Part shown: piece after piece, positions 15,599 to 24,201 of the stretch
How the letters are laid out: the number at the start of each line of letters is the position of its first letter
How positions within the stretch are numbered: the stretch's first letter is position 1
NCBI GenBank assembly: GCA_003241385.1
Contig: QFPO01000006.1
Location: 124,001-188,000 of the forward strand
Length of the DNA: 64,000 nucleotides
DNA from: Rhodanobacter denitrificans
Lineage (GTDB): Bacteria > Pseudomonadota > Gammaproteobacteria > Xanthomonadales > Rhodanobacteraceae
Reading direction: 5' to 3'
Notes under the pieces: generated by a model
Seen by the model: only the letters and a program-made list of their open reading frames with translations
Databases searched by the model: none
What the model was told of the DNA's origin: nothing
Position numbers and translations under genes: made by a program

Positions 15599-16474
15599 AT
15601 GTCCGATCCGTTCCAGGCGATCGAGCCCCGTATCCACGACGTCGGCCATCTCGAGGTCGCGCGCTTCCTGCCGCACGTGCTGCGGCGCCATCTGGGGCCG
15701 TTCGTGTTCTTCGACCACATCGGCCCGGCCGAGATGCCGCCCGGCATCGGCATGGACGTGCGGCCGCATCCGCACATCGGCCTGGCCACGGTCACGTATC
15801 TGTTCGACGGTGCGATCGAGCACCGCGACAGCCTCGGCTTCGACCAGGTGATCCGGCCCGGCGACGTCAACTGGATGACGGCCGGCCGCGGCATCGTCCA
15901 CTCCGAGCGCACGCCGGCGGCCGAGCGTGCCGCCGGCCATCGCGTGCACGGCATCCAGACCTGGGTCGCCCTGCCGCAGACCGACGAGGAGACCGCGCCC
16001 GCGTTCCATCACCATCCGGCCGCGACGCTGCCGACGCTGAGCCTCGACGAAGGCCGCGTGCGGCTGCGCGTCGTCGCCGGCGATGCCTACGGTCTGACCT
16101 CGCCGGTCCGGGTCTTCACGCGCACGCTCTACGTCGCGGTCGAGTGCGACGCCGGCGCGCGGCTGACGATCCACGACGATCATCGCGAGCGCGGCATCCA
16201 CGTCGCCGACGGCGCCGTCGCGATCGGCGGCCACACGCTGACCGCCTCGCGGATGCTGGTGCTGCCCGAGCACGGCGCCTGCGAGCTGCAGGCGCTGGCG
16301 CCGACGCGATTGTTCCTGTTCGGCGGCGATCCGCTCGACGGTGAGCGCTACATCTGGTGGAACTTCGTCTCGTCGCGGCGCGAGCGGATCGAGCAGGCCA
16401 AGCGCGACTGGACCGAGCAGCGCTTCGGCCAGGTCCCCGGCGAGACCGAACTCATTCCACTGCCGGACCGCTGA
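15599..16474 (+). CDS. Pirin family protein
   Basis: A 291-residue bicupin. The N-terminal cupin carries the metal ligands of pirins: HPHIG (two histidines) at about 57-61, and GRGIVHSE with the third histidine and the glutamate near residues 98-105. Some bacterial pirins have quercetinase activity; others act as redox- or metal-responsive regulators, so the substrate is unknown. The ATG at 15599 is preceded by GGTATGCTG at about 15556-15564, whose TATGCT is a plausible -10. It is convergent with the response regulator gene at 16767, and a strong hairpin follows the stop. Confidence 0.9.
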   Translation: MSDPFQAIEPRIHDVGHLEVARFLPHVLRRHLGPFVFFDHIGPAEMPPGIGMDVRPHPHIGLATVTYLFDGAIEHRDSLGFDQVIRPGDVNWMTAGRGIVHSERTPAAERAAGHRVHGIQTWVALPQTDEETAPAFHHHPAATLPTLSLDEGRVRLRVVAGDAYGLTSPVRVFTRTLYVAVECDAGARLTIHDDHRERGIHVADGAVAIGGHTLTASRMLVLPEHGACELQALAPTRLFLFGGDPLDGERYIWWNFVSSRRERIEQAKRDWTEQRFGQVPGETELIPLPDR

Positions 16475-16483
16475 GCCGCGACA

Positions 16484-16505
16484 CGGTGCCGCGATCGCGG
16501 CACCG
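16484..16505. terminator. 22-bp perfect palindrome after the pirin gene
   Basis: The arms CGGTGCCGC (16484-16492) and GCGGCACCG (16497-16505) form a 9-bp stem around a GATC loop, beginning ten bases after the pirin stop. A terminator role is likely, and because the site is symmetrical it could serve both strands. The remaining convergent gap to 16766 (about 260 bases) shows no gene. Confidence 0.55.
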
Positions 16506-16766
16506 CGCGTCACGAAGACGGGTGCTCGTCGAGGGTCCGCCCGCGCGAGTCGAGCGCGCGCTCAGCGTCCGTCAGGGCTGCTGCGAGCCGCCGCGCGCCT
16601 GTGCTGCGCGGCCCAAGCGAAGTCTGACGCGACGTCCGGCGACGGCCTCGGCGGATCGCATCGCAGCTCGTCGCAAACGACTGTCGATCGATACTTCTGT
16701 CGGCAGGCGTCGACGTCGAAACCGCCGGTCGAGCGCTCGATCGGCGCCCGATCGAAACGCGGCCGG

Positions 16767-17324
16767 TCAGTGGCCGGCTTCGCGGACCGGCCGCTTGGCC
16801 AGCTTGCGCTGCAGGGTGCGGCGGTGCAGGCCGAGCCGGCGTGCGGTTTCGGAGATGTTGCCCTCGCACTCGGCCAGCACGCGCTGGATGTGCTCCCACT
16901 CCAGTCGCTTCAGCGGCGGCGGCGCGTCGGGCAGGGCGGCTTCGAGCTCGGCATCGTCGCGGCCGTCGCCGAGCAGCGCGTGCACGACCTGGTCGGCGTC
17001 GACCGGCTTGGCCAGATAGTCGTGCGCGCCGCGCTTGATCGCCTCGACCGCGGTCGCGATCGACGCATAGCCGGTCAGCAGCAGGATGCGCAGGCGCGGA
17101 CTGGCCGCGAGCAGTTCCGGGATCAGCGCCAGGCCGTTCTCGGCGCCGAGCTTCAGATCGAGCACGGCGTGATCGGGCCGGTGCTCGGCGCAGGCCGCCA
17201 GCGCCGAGGCGCGGTCGTATGCGGTCGCGACCGTGAAACCGCGCGCGGTCAGCGCACGCGACAGGACGCGGACGAAGACTTCGTCGTCGTCGATCAGCAG
17301 GATCGTGGCAGCGGGCTCAGACAT
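16767..17324 (-). CDS. regA: RegA/PrrA/ActR-type response regulator
   Basis: A 185-residue regulator with a receiver domain (acidic pocket DDD at 12-14, phospho-acceptor D56 in VLDLKLG, conserved T in LLLTGYAS and K in LAKPVD) joined by a proline-rich linker to a short Fis-type helix-turn-helix (SETARRLGLHRRTLQRKLAKR). This layout and the helix sequence are those of RegA/PrrA regulators, which control respiration, carbon and nitrogen genes by redox state. The ATG at 17324 overlaps the kinase stop by 8 bases. The longer option at 17336 would overlap more. It is co-transcribed with its kinase. Confidence 0.9.
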   Translation of the reverse strand: MSEPAATILLIDDDEVFVRVLSRALTARGFTVATAYDRASALAACAEHRPDHAVLDLKLGAENGLALIPELLAASPRLRILLLTGYASIATAVEAIKRGAHDYLAKPVDADQVVHALLGDGRDDAELEAALPDAPPPLKRLEWEHIQRVLAECEGNISETARRLGLHRRTLQRKLAKRPVREAGH

Positions 17325-18627
17325 CGTGGCCGGCATTTTCCAGTACCGACACCGGCAGGCGCAATCGCTGCAGCGTGCCGCCGCCGTCCGGCCGCTGCGC
17401 GATCAGCTCGCCGCCGAGGCGCTCGGCGGTGGCCTTGGTCAGCGCCAGGCCCAGGCCGAGGCCGTCGCGCTTGGTCGTGAAGAAGCCGATCGACGCGCCG
17501 CCCGGCGCCGGCGCGTCGAGTCCCGGACCGTAGTCGCGCACGCGCAGCTCGAGCCAGCCGCCGACGATCGCCGCCTGCAGCGCGACGCGCGACTCGCCGG
17601 CGCTGCGCGAGGCGTCGCCGGCGTTGTTGAGCAGGTTGATCAGTGCATGGCGCAGCGCCGGCACGATGTGGACCGGGCGCTCGACGACGGCCTCGTCGGG
17701 CGCGTACTCCAGCTCGATCTCCGGACGCAGCAGCGCGAACGAGCGCCGCGCGGCGTCGACATAGGCGCCGATCGTCGTGCGCTCGGGCTTGCCGGCCAGC
17801 TGGTTGCGGCCGACCGCGACCAGTTCGCGCAGGATGTCGCGGCAGCGGTCGGCCTGGCCGGCCAGCAGCGCGAGGTCCTCGGCCAGCTGTGGCTGGTCGC
17901 CGTGCTCGCGGCGCAGTTCGGTCAGCAGCGTGCGCATCGTCGACAGCGGCGTGTTGAGCTCGTGCGCGGTGCCGGCCGCCTGGGTCGCGATCGCGAGGAT
18001 GCCCTCGTCGCGTAGCGCGCGTTCGCGCTCGTGTTCGGACGCGGCCTGGCGCGCGCGCAGTGCGCCGGCCAGGCCGGCGATGAAGAAGCCGAGCAGGCCG
18101 GCGGTGATCACGAAGCTGATCGCCATGCCGGCGACGTGCAGGTTGAACACGTTGTAGCTGCGGTCGCCGTGCACGTACGGCAGCGGCAGGTACCAGCGCA
18201 GCAGCACCAGATAGGTCGTCGCGGCCAGCGTCGCGACCGCCGCGACGTAGAGCCGCGGCAGCGCCGCCGCGGTCAGCGTGATCGGCATCACCAGCAGCGA
18301 GACGAACGGATTGGTCGCACCGCCGGTCAGGTACAGCAGATAGCCGAGCACGATCGTGTCGATCGCGATGTGCACGACCGCCTCGGCGCTGCCGACCGGC
18401 CAGGGCTGTGCCAGGCGCCAGAACGCGAACAAGGCGAACGCCGCCAGGATCGCGATGCCGATCGCGAGCGGCCCCACCGCGATCGGCAGATCGAGCCAGA
18501 CCGCGACGAACGCCACCGTCAGCGCCTGGCCGGCGACCGCGCACAGGCGCAGCCAGGCCAGCGTCGAGACCAGCTGGCGCGGCCCGTGCGGCCAGGTGTC
18601 CGCGGTCGCGGTCGTCGACGGACTCAT
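17317..18627 (-). CDS. regB: RegB/PrrB/ActS-type redox-sensing histidine kinase
   Basis: A 436-residue membrane kinase with six N-terminal membrane segments (about residues 20-190), then the phospho-accepting H222 in TAHELNTPL and an ATPase domain with NLLNNAGDAS and the G-box DGLGLGLAL. The loop motif GGATNPF (102-108) matches the quinone-responsive site of RegB. A cysteine lies exactly 40 residues after the histidine (C262), the spacing of the redox-active cysteine in Rhodobacter RegB. It is therefore predicted to sense the quinone pool and cytosolic redox state and to phosphorylate the adjacent RegA. It starts one base after the hydrolase stop on the same strand. Confidence 0.92.
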   Translation of the reverse strand: MSPSTTATADTWPHGPRQLVSTLAWLRLCAVAGQALTVAFVAVWLDLPIAVGPLAIGIAILAAFALFAFWRLAQPWPVGSAEAVVHIAIDTIVLGYLLYLTGGATNPFVSLLVMPITLTAAALPRLYVAAVATLAATTYLVLLRWYLPLPYVHGDRSYNVFNLHVAGMAISFVITAGLLGFFIAGLAGALRARQAASEHERERALRDEGILAIATQAAGTAHELNTPLSTMRTLLTELRREHGDQPQLAEDLALLAGQADRCRDILRELVAVGRNQLAGKPERTTIGAYVDAARRSFALLRPEIELEYAPDEAVVERPVHIVPALRHALINLLNNAGDASRSAGESRVALQAAIVGGWLELRVRDYGPGLDAPAPGGASIGFFTTKRDGLGLGLALTKATAERLGGELIAQRPDGGGTLQRLRLPVSVLENAGHDV

Positions 18628-18628
18628 G

Positions 18629-19645
18629 TCAGCGCGCCACCTCGAAGGCCTTCAGCAGCTCGACGCGGAAGCGCTCGGGTGCCTCGATCTGCGGCAGATG
18701 GCCCAGTCCGGGCATCTCGATCAGGCGTGCGCCCGGTATGCGCCGCGCCGCCTCGCGGCCGAGCGCCGGGTAGTCGCCGAGCGCGGCGGCGACGGCCGGC
18801 GGCGCGCCCTCGCGGCCGATCGCGGTGCGGTCGCGCTGGCCGATGATCAGCGTCGTCGGCACCGCGATGCGCTCGAACTCGTAGACGACCGGCTGCGTGA
18901 CGATCATGTCCGAGGTCAGCGCCGCGTTCCACGCATAGGCCTTGCCGTCCGGTCCCGCATAGATCGCCGCGAGTCCGCGCGCGAGCGCCTCGTAGGCCGG
19001 TTTCCAGTCGCCGTCGTAGTAGTTGGCGCGCTGATAGCGCGCGATGCCGTCGTAGCTGCTCTTGAGCTCGGCCGCGTACGCCGCGTCGATCGAGCGGTAC
19101 GGCGCGCCCTTGGCCTTCCAGTCCTCCAGGCCGATCGGGTTCACCAGCACCAGGCGCGTGGTCGTCTGCGGATGGAGCAATGCGTAGCGCAGCGCCAGCA
19201 TGCCGCCCATCGAATGGCCGACCAGCTCGGCGCGTTCGACGCCGAGCTGGTCGAGCAGCGCACGCGTGTTGGCGGCCAGCTGATGCAGGCTGAACTGGTA
19301 GCGTTCGGGCTTGTCCGACGCGCAGAAACCGATCTGCTCCGGCACGATCACGCGGAAGCCGTGCCTGGCCAGCGTCGCGGCGGTCTCGCGCCAGTAGTCG
19401 GCGCAGAAATTCTTGCCGTGCAGCAGCACCGCGGTGCGACCGTTGGCCGGCGCGGTCGGCGCGACGTCGCGGTAGCGCATCGCCAGGGTCTGGCGCTGGC
19501 TCTCGAAACGGAACGTCTCGGCCGCCGGCAGCGGCGGCGCCTCGGTTTCGGCGGCGGCGACCGCAGGCGGCGCCAGCGCGAGCGCCGCCAGCAGCACGGC
19601 GCCTGCGCACCGGCGGCGCGATGACGAACGGTCGGAATGGCGCAT
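18629..19645 (-). CDS. Secreted alpha/beta hydrolase
   Basis: A 338-residue protein with a signal peptide (about 1-31, ending in AVAAAE). The alpha/beta-hydrolase elements are VLLHGKNF (oxyanion loop), the nucleophile elbow GHSMGGM, an acid near IIGQRDRTAIG, and the catalytic histidine in GLGHLPQ. It is expected to hydrolyse an ester, amide or similar bond in the periplasm, but the substrate cannot be named. The ATG at 19645 gives a full signal peptide. It directly precedes the RegB-type kinase gene (one-base gap), so the three genes may form one transcript. Confidence 0.85.
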   Translation of the reverse strand: MRHSDRSSSRRRCAGAVLLAALALAPPAVAAAETEAPPLPAAETFRFESQRQTLAMRYRDVAPTAPANGRTAVLLHGKNFCADYWRETAATLARHGFRVIVPEQIGFCASDKPERYQFSLHQLAANTRALLDQLGVERAELVGHSMGGMLALRYALLHPQTTTRLVLVNPIGLEDWKAKGAPYRSIDAAYAAELKSSYDGIARYQRANYYDGDWKPAYEALARGLAAIYAGPDGKAYAWNAALTSDMIVTQPVVYEFERIAVPTTLIIGQRDRTAIGREGAPPAVAAALGDYPALGREAARRIPGARLIEMPGLGHLPQIEAPERFRVELLKAFEVAR

Positions 19646-19709
19646 CGGCGGGCTCCGGCGGCGGACGGGCCGCGATGATACCGCGCCGGCTTCCGGACCC
19701 CGGCCCGCT

Positions 19710-21110
19710 TCAGGCCGCGGGCTCGACCGGCAGGCTGATCGTGACCTCGAGTCCGCCGCCGTCGGCGTTGCAGGCGATGATGTGGCCGCCGTGATTGACG
19801 ACCGCGCGCCGCGCGATCGCCAGGCCCAGCCCGGTTCCGCCGCTCGAACGCGTGCGCGCCGCATCGGTGCGGTAGAACGGCTCGAAGATGCGCACCAGTT
19901 CGTTCTCGGGCACGCCCGGTCCGTGGTCGCGCACGACGATCCGCGCCAGCGCCGGATCGGCAGGGTCGCGCAGCAGGCCGACCTCGACCGTGGTGCCGTC
20001 GGCGGTGTAGGCCAGCGCATTGCGGATGATGTTCTCGACCGCGCTGTACAACGCGTCGGGCGCGCCCTCCAGGCGGATCGGCGCGGTCGCGGTGGGTACG
20101 ACCTTGCGCTCGCGCAGCGCGCCCTCGTAATCGGCGTTGCGGATCGCGTGGTCGACCAGCTCGTCGAGCGCGACGCGCTCGCGCCGCGGCTCGTGCGCGA
20201 TCTCCAGCCGCGACAGCTCGATCGCCTGGGCGAGCATCGCCTCGAGCCGGTCGGCCTCGCGCTCGATGCGGTCGAGCGAGCGCCGCGCCTCGCCCGGATC
20301 GCCCTCGCGCGCCAGCTCCAGCGCGACGCGCAGGCGCGCCAGCGGCGAGCGCAGCTCGTGCGAGACGTCGCGGACCAGACGGCGGTTGTTCTCGATCAGT
20401 GCACGGATCCGTTCGGCCATGCGGTCGAACTCGCCGGCCAGGCCGGTCATCTCGGTGCTGCGGCCGAAGCGCAGCCGGCCCACGCGCGCGTCGAGGTCGC
20501 CCTCGGCGAAGCGGCGCATGCTGCCGCGAATGCGGCCGATCGGGTGCGCGACGTAGTACGCCAGCAGGCCGCTGACCAGGGTGCTGACGACCAGGGCCAT
20601 GCCGATGTGGCTCCAGAACGCGAACGGCCGGTGGTAGAGCAGGCGGCCGAACGAGGAGCCGTCGAACACCGCGACCGCCGCGTAGCGCCGGCCGTCGCGC
20701 AGGATCACCAGGCGCAGCCGGATCCGGTCCGAGTCCGGCTCCGCCGGCGCGCTGCGCATCGGGTCGGCCGGATCGAGGCCGAGCAGCGCGGTGCGCGCGG
20801 CCTCGGCCGCTTCGGACGGCACGCGCCGGTCGAGCAGGTCGCGGCCCTGCTCGTCGAGCAGATACAGCCGCACCGGTCCGCGCTCGTCGCTGGCGCGCAG
20901 CCAGCGATGCGGGCCGTCCGGTCCGTTGCGGCGCAGGTCGCGCGCGACGCGCGCGAGCTGGTCGTCCATCGTCGCCTGCAGCCGCGTGACGTCCAGACCC
21001 GGAATCTTCTCGGTCTCGAAATTGCGCGTCGTGATCCAGACCATGGCCAGGACCAGGACCACCATGGCCAGCCAGAACGCCGCGAAGATGCGCCAGAACA
21101 GCCGCCGCAC
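19710..21110 (-). CDS. CpxA-like sensor histidine kinase
   Basis: A 466-residue kinase with a membrane segment at about 8-28, a periplasmic domain of about 140 residues, a second membrane segment at about 160-185, a HAMP domain, the H-box RDVSHELRSPLARL, and ATPase motifs (NIIRNALAYT, GTGLGLAIARR). The layout and H-box match CpxA, the envelope-stress kinase. The start is a GTG at 21110, one base after the regulator stop at 21112, since upstream sequence in this frame reads into the regulator gene. It would pair with the response regulator encoded immediately upstream. Confidence 0.87.
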   Translation of the reverse strand: MRRLFWRIFAAFWLAMVVLVLAMVWITTRNFETEKIPGLDVTRLQATMDDQLARVARDLRRNGPDGPHRWLRASDERGPVRLYLLDEQGRDLLDRRVPSEAAEAARTALLGLDPADPMRSAPAEPDSDRIRLRLVILRDGRRYAAVAVFDGSSFGRLLYHRPFAFWSHIGMALVVSTLVSGLLAYYVAHPIGRIRGSMRRFAEGDLDARVGRLRFGRSTEMTGLAGEFDRMAERIRALIENNRRLVRDVSHELRSPLARLRVALELAREGDPGEARRSLDRIEREADRLEAMLAQAIELSRLEIAHEPRRERVALDELVDHAIRNADYEGALRERKVVPTATAPIRLEGAPDALYSAVENIIRNALAYTADGTTVEVGLLRDPADPALARIVVRDHGPGVPENELVRIFEPFYRTDAARTRSSGGTGLGLAIARRAVVNHGGHIIACNADGGGLEVTISLPVEPAA

Positions 21111-21111
21111 G

Positions 21112-21816
21112 TCAGTGCTCGTCGAGCTTGCGGAACAGGTAGCCGCTGCGGTGGATCGTCGTGATGTGCGACTGTCCGTCGGCGGCATTGCCGAGCTTGC
21201 GGCGCAGGTTCGACACGTGCACGTCGATCGAGCGGTCGTACGGACCGAGCGGCCGGCCGAGCACGGCCTGCGAGATGCGTTCCTTGGTGACGACGCGCCC
21301 CGCCTCGCGCATCAGCAGCGCGAGCAGGTCGAACTCGGTCGCGGTCAGCGTGACCGGCTCGCCGTCGACGCTGACGCTGCGCGCGGCGGCGCGCAAGGTC
21401 ACGTTCTCACACTGCAGGTCGCTCAGTGCCTCGGCGCCGGCATCGCCGTTCGCGCGCCGCAGCACCGCGCGCAGCCGCGCGGCCAGCTCGCGCGGATTGC
21501 ACGGCTTGGGAATGTAGTCGTCGGCGCCGAGCTCCAGGCCCAGGATGCGGTCGATGTCCTCGCCGAGCGCGGTCAGCATCAGCACCGGCAGCGTGCTGTC
21601 GCGGCGCAGCTCGCGCAGCACGTCCAGACCCGAACGGCCCGGCAGCATCACGTCGAGCACCAGCGCATCGAACGGCTTGTCGCCGTGCACCGCGGCGATC
21701 GCCGCATCGGCGTCGTGCGCGAGTACCACGTCGAAACCCTCGCGCACGAGGAAGTCGCGCAGCAGCTGGGCCAGCTCGACGTCGTCGTCGGCCAGCAGAA
21801 TCCGGTTCTTGTTCAT
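21112..21816 (-). CDS. CpxR-like OmpR-family response regulator
   Basis: A 234-residue regulator: a receiver domain with phospho-acceptor D55 (LVLDVMLPG), conserved T/A and K (DDYIPKP), then a winged-helix OmpR-type DNA-binding domain from about residue 135 (LTATEFDLLALLM, then DVHVSNLRRKLG). The receiver closely resembles CpxR. The ATG at 21816 (MNKNRILL) is preferred; an in-frame ATG at 21828 overlaps the likely -10 element. A candidate CpxR box upstream suggests autoregulation. It is the first gene of a two-gene operon with the CpxA-like kinase. Confidence 0.88.
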   Translation of the reverse strand: MNKNRILLADDDVELAQLLRDFLVREGFDVVLAHDADAAIAAVHGDKPFDALVLDVMLPGRSGLDVLRELRRDSTLPVLMLTALGEDIDRILGLELGADDYIPKPCNPRELAARLRAVLRRANGDAGAEALSDLQCENVTLRAAARSVSVDGEPVTLTATEFDLLALLMREAGRVVTKERISQAVLGRPLGPYDRSIDVHVSNLRRKLGNAADGQSHITTIHRSGYLFRKLDEH

Positions 21817-21823
21817 GCGCGCA

Positions 21824-21892
21824 AGCATAGCGCCGCCCCCGCCGGCCGCGGCCGGGCTTGCACGGCGATTGCCAGGTTTTGCAAGGCTTTAC
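21824..21892 (-). promoter_or_regulatory. Candidate CpxR box and -10 element upstream of the CpxR-like gene
   Basis: On the minus strand GTAAA-N5-GCAAA lies at 21892 down to 21878, one base away from the E. coli CpxR consensus GTAAA-N5-GTAAA. About 50 bases further downstream TATGCT (21829 down to 21824) is a plausible -10, only seven bases before the ATG at 21816. That spacing suggests a leaderless or nearly leaderless transcript, or that the start site is used differently. Confidence 0.5.
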
Positions 21893-21928
21893 GTCGCCGG
21901 GGTGCGGGCCGATGGGGCGCGCTCGTCG

Positions 21929-22564
21929 TCAGCGCGGCGGCAGCCAGCGCCTCAGCACGAACGAGGCGGCCAGCGCATACAACGCGGCGATCAGCGTCGA
22001 GGCCATGACGTCGGACAGGAAATGCCGCGCCAGGTCGATCCGCGCGATCACGACGTAGATCGGGATCGCCAGCAGCGTCGCGCGCAGCCAAAGCGGGCGC
22101 GCGATCGCGGCCAGCGGCAGGAACAGGCCGAAGTAGAACGCGCCGTGGCCGGACGGGAACGAGCCGCCGCCGGCGAACCAGATCCGCGACCAGTCGCCGG
22201 ACTCGAACAGCGCGATCGGGCGCATCCGGCCGAACGCGTTCTTGCCCTGGATCATCGTCGCGATCGTCGCGACCTGGACCAGTCCGGCCGCGAGCAGGGC
22301 TGGCGGCAGACGGCGCGGCAGCGGCAGATACGGCCACAGCAGGCCGATCGCGCCGGCCGCGATGCAGACCGTGCCGGCCAGCCAGAACCAGACATGGACG
22401 CCGAGCGCGGTGTCGAGCGCGTCGAGGCCGACGCGGAAGATCGCGGCGTTCTCGAGTCCGGACGCGCGGATCGCGCGCGCCAGCGGCACGTCGAGGCCGG
22501 CCAGGCCGATCAGCATCAGCGCCGCGGCGATCGCGGCGGTCCACAGCAGAAGACGACGGTTCAT
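21929..22564 (-). CDS. PAP2-family membrane phosphatase
   Basis: A 211-residue polytopic membrane protein with about six membrane segments. The three phosphatase motifs are present: KNAFGRMRP (K-x6-RP), PSGH, and ARIDLARHFLSDV, in place of the usual SR-x5-H-x3-D, so the first residue of motif three is Ala rather than Ser. It would dephosphorylate a lipid phosphate such as phosphatidate or undecaprenyl pyrophosphate at the periplasmic face. The ATG at 22564 fits the first membrane helix. It is divergent from gcvPB. Confidence 0.87.
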   Translation of the reverse strand: MNRRLLLWTAAIAAALMLIGLAGLDVPLARAIRASGLENAAIFRVGLDALDTALGVHVWFWLAGTVCIAAGAIGLLWPYLPLPRRLPPALLAAGLVQVATIATMIQGKNAFGRMRPIALFESGDWSRIWFAGGGSFPSGHGAFYFGLFLPLAAIARPLWLRATLLAIPIYVVIARIDLARHFLSDVMASTLIAALYALAASFVLRRWLPPR

Positions 22565-22712
22565 GGGGCGGGCTCGCAGGCCGGGGCCGGCTATCGTAGC
22601 GGTGCGCCCGGGGCGGCGGCACGGTCGCCGGGGCAGCCGGGCACGCCCCCGTCGGCGCGGTGCTTTGTGGCATCATTGCGCGCTGATTTTTCCTCCTCTG
22701 GCGTGCCCGTCC

Positions 22713-24176
22713 ATGCTGATCTTCGAGCTTTCCCAGCCCGGCCGCACCGCGGCCGCGCAGCTTCCGGCCGATACCGCGATCCCGTCCGACCTGCCCGAGG
22801 CGCTGCGCCGCCGCGAACGCCCGGCGCTGCCGGAGGTGTCCGAGCTGCAGACGGTTCGCCATTACACGAACCTGTCGCGCAAGAACTTCTCGATCGACAC
22901 GCAGTTCTACCCGCTCGGCTCGTGCACGATGAAGTACAACCCGCGCGCCTGCCACACGCTGGCGATGCTCGACGGCTTCCTGGCACGCCATCCGTACGCC
23001 CCCGAATCGCTGAGCCAGGGTTTCCTGGCCTGCATGTACGACCTGCAGGAGATCCTCGCCGACGTCACCGGCATGAAGGGCGGCGTGTCGCTGGCGCCGA
23101 TGGCCGGCGCCCAGGGCGAGCTGGCCGGCGTGGCGATGATCGTGGCCTACCACCGCCACCGCGGCGACCACGAGCGCACCGAGATCATCGTGCCCGACGC
23201 CGCGCACGGCACCAATCCGGCGACCGCGACGATGTGTGGCTGCACGGTCCGCGAGATCCCGACCAAGGACGACGGCGACATCGACGTGGAGGCGCTCAAG
23301 AAGGTGCTCGGTCCGAAGACCGCCGGCATCATGCTGACCAACCCCTCGACGATCGGCGTGTTCGAGCGGCGCATCCAGGAGATCGCCAAGCTGGTCCACG
23401 ACGCCGGCGGCCTGCTCTATTACGACGGCGCCAACTTGAACGCGATCCTCGGCAAGGTGCGTCCGGGCGACATGGGCTTCGACGCGATCCACATGAACCT
23501 GCACAAGACCTTCTCGACGCCGCACGGCGGCGGCGGTCCGGGTGCGGGCGCGGTCGGCGTGTCCGAGCGGCTCAAGCCGTTCCTGCCGGTGCCGATGATC
23601 GAGAAGAAGGACGACGGTCGCTACGGCTGGGTCCGCCGCAAGGACCGCCCGCTGTCGATCGGCCGGCTGACCACGTTCGCCGGCAATGCCGGCGTGCTGA
23701 TCCGCGCCTACGTCTACGCGCGCCTGCTCGGCCGCGAGGGCATGCGCCGCGTCGCCGAGTACGCCACGCTCAACGCCAACTACCTGGCGCGCCGCCTCGC
23801 CGACGCCGGCTTCGATCTGGCTTATCCGGAGCGCCGAGCCAGCCACGAGTTCATCGTCACCGTGGCGCGCCAGAAGAAGGCCAACGGCATCACCGCGCTG
23901 GACTTCTCCAAGAGCCTGCTCGACCGCAACATCCACGCGCCGACCAACTACTTCCCGCTGCTGGTGCCCGAGTGCCTGCTGATCGAGCCGACCGAGACCG
24001 AGAGCAAGGAGACGCTCGACGGCTTCGTCGAGGTCATGACCGAGCTGCTCGCGCTGTCGGCGTCGGATCCGCAGGCGATGAAGGATGCGCCGCTGACGAT
24101 GCCGGTGCGCCGCCTCGACGACGTCAAGGCCGCGCGCGAGCTCGACATCGCCTGGCAGCCGCCCGCCGCGGCCTGA
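22713..24176 (+). CDS. gcvPB: Glycine dehydrogenase (decarboxylating) subunit 2
   Basis: A 487-residue PLP enzyme subunit, the C-terminal half of the P-protein of the glycine cleavage system, which decarboxylates glycine and passes the aminomethyl group to lipoyl H-protein. The PLP-binding lysine lies in HMNLHKTFSTPHGGGGPG; the N-terminal KNFSIDTQFYPLGSCTMKYNP block and the length match the two-subunit form. The ATG at 22713 starts MLIFELSQPGR. The partner gcvPA and the H and T proteins are not in the window. The next gene is dgkA. Confidence 0.95.
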   Translation: MLIFELSQPGRTAAAQLPADTAIPSDLPEALRRRERPALPEVSELQTVRHYTNLSRKNFSIDTQFYPLGSCTMKYNPRACHTLAMLDGFLARHPYAPESLSQGFLACMYDLQEILADVTGMKGGVSLAPMAGAQGELAGVAMIVAYHRHRGDHERTEIIVPDAAHGTNPATATMCGCTVREIPTKDDGDIDVEALKKVLGPKTAGIMLTNPSTIGVFERRIQEIAKLVHDAGGLLYYDGANLNAILGKVRPGDMGFDAIHMNLHKTFSTPHGGGGPGAGAVGVSERLKPFLPVPMIEKKDDGRYGWVRRKDRPLSIGRLTTFAGNAGVLIRAYVYARLLGREGMRRVAEYATLNANYLARRLADAGFDLAYPERRASHEFIVTVARQKKANGITALDFSKSLLDRNIHAPTNYFPLLVPECLLIEPTETESKETLDGFVEVMTELLALSASDPQAMKDAPLTMPVRRLDDVKAARELDIAWQPPAAA

Positions 24177-24201
24177 GCGCACGGCCGGCGATCGCACCGC
24201 C

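Noticed and set aside
22565..22712. Possible glycine riboswitch before gcvPB
   Set aside because: The 148-base leader is GC-rich and lacks the conserved glycine-aptamer core; nothing resembling it was found.
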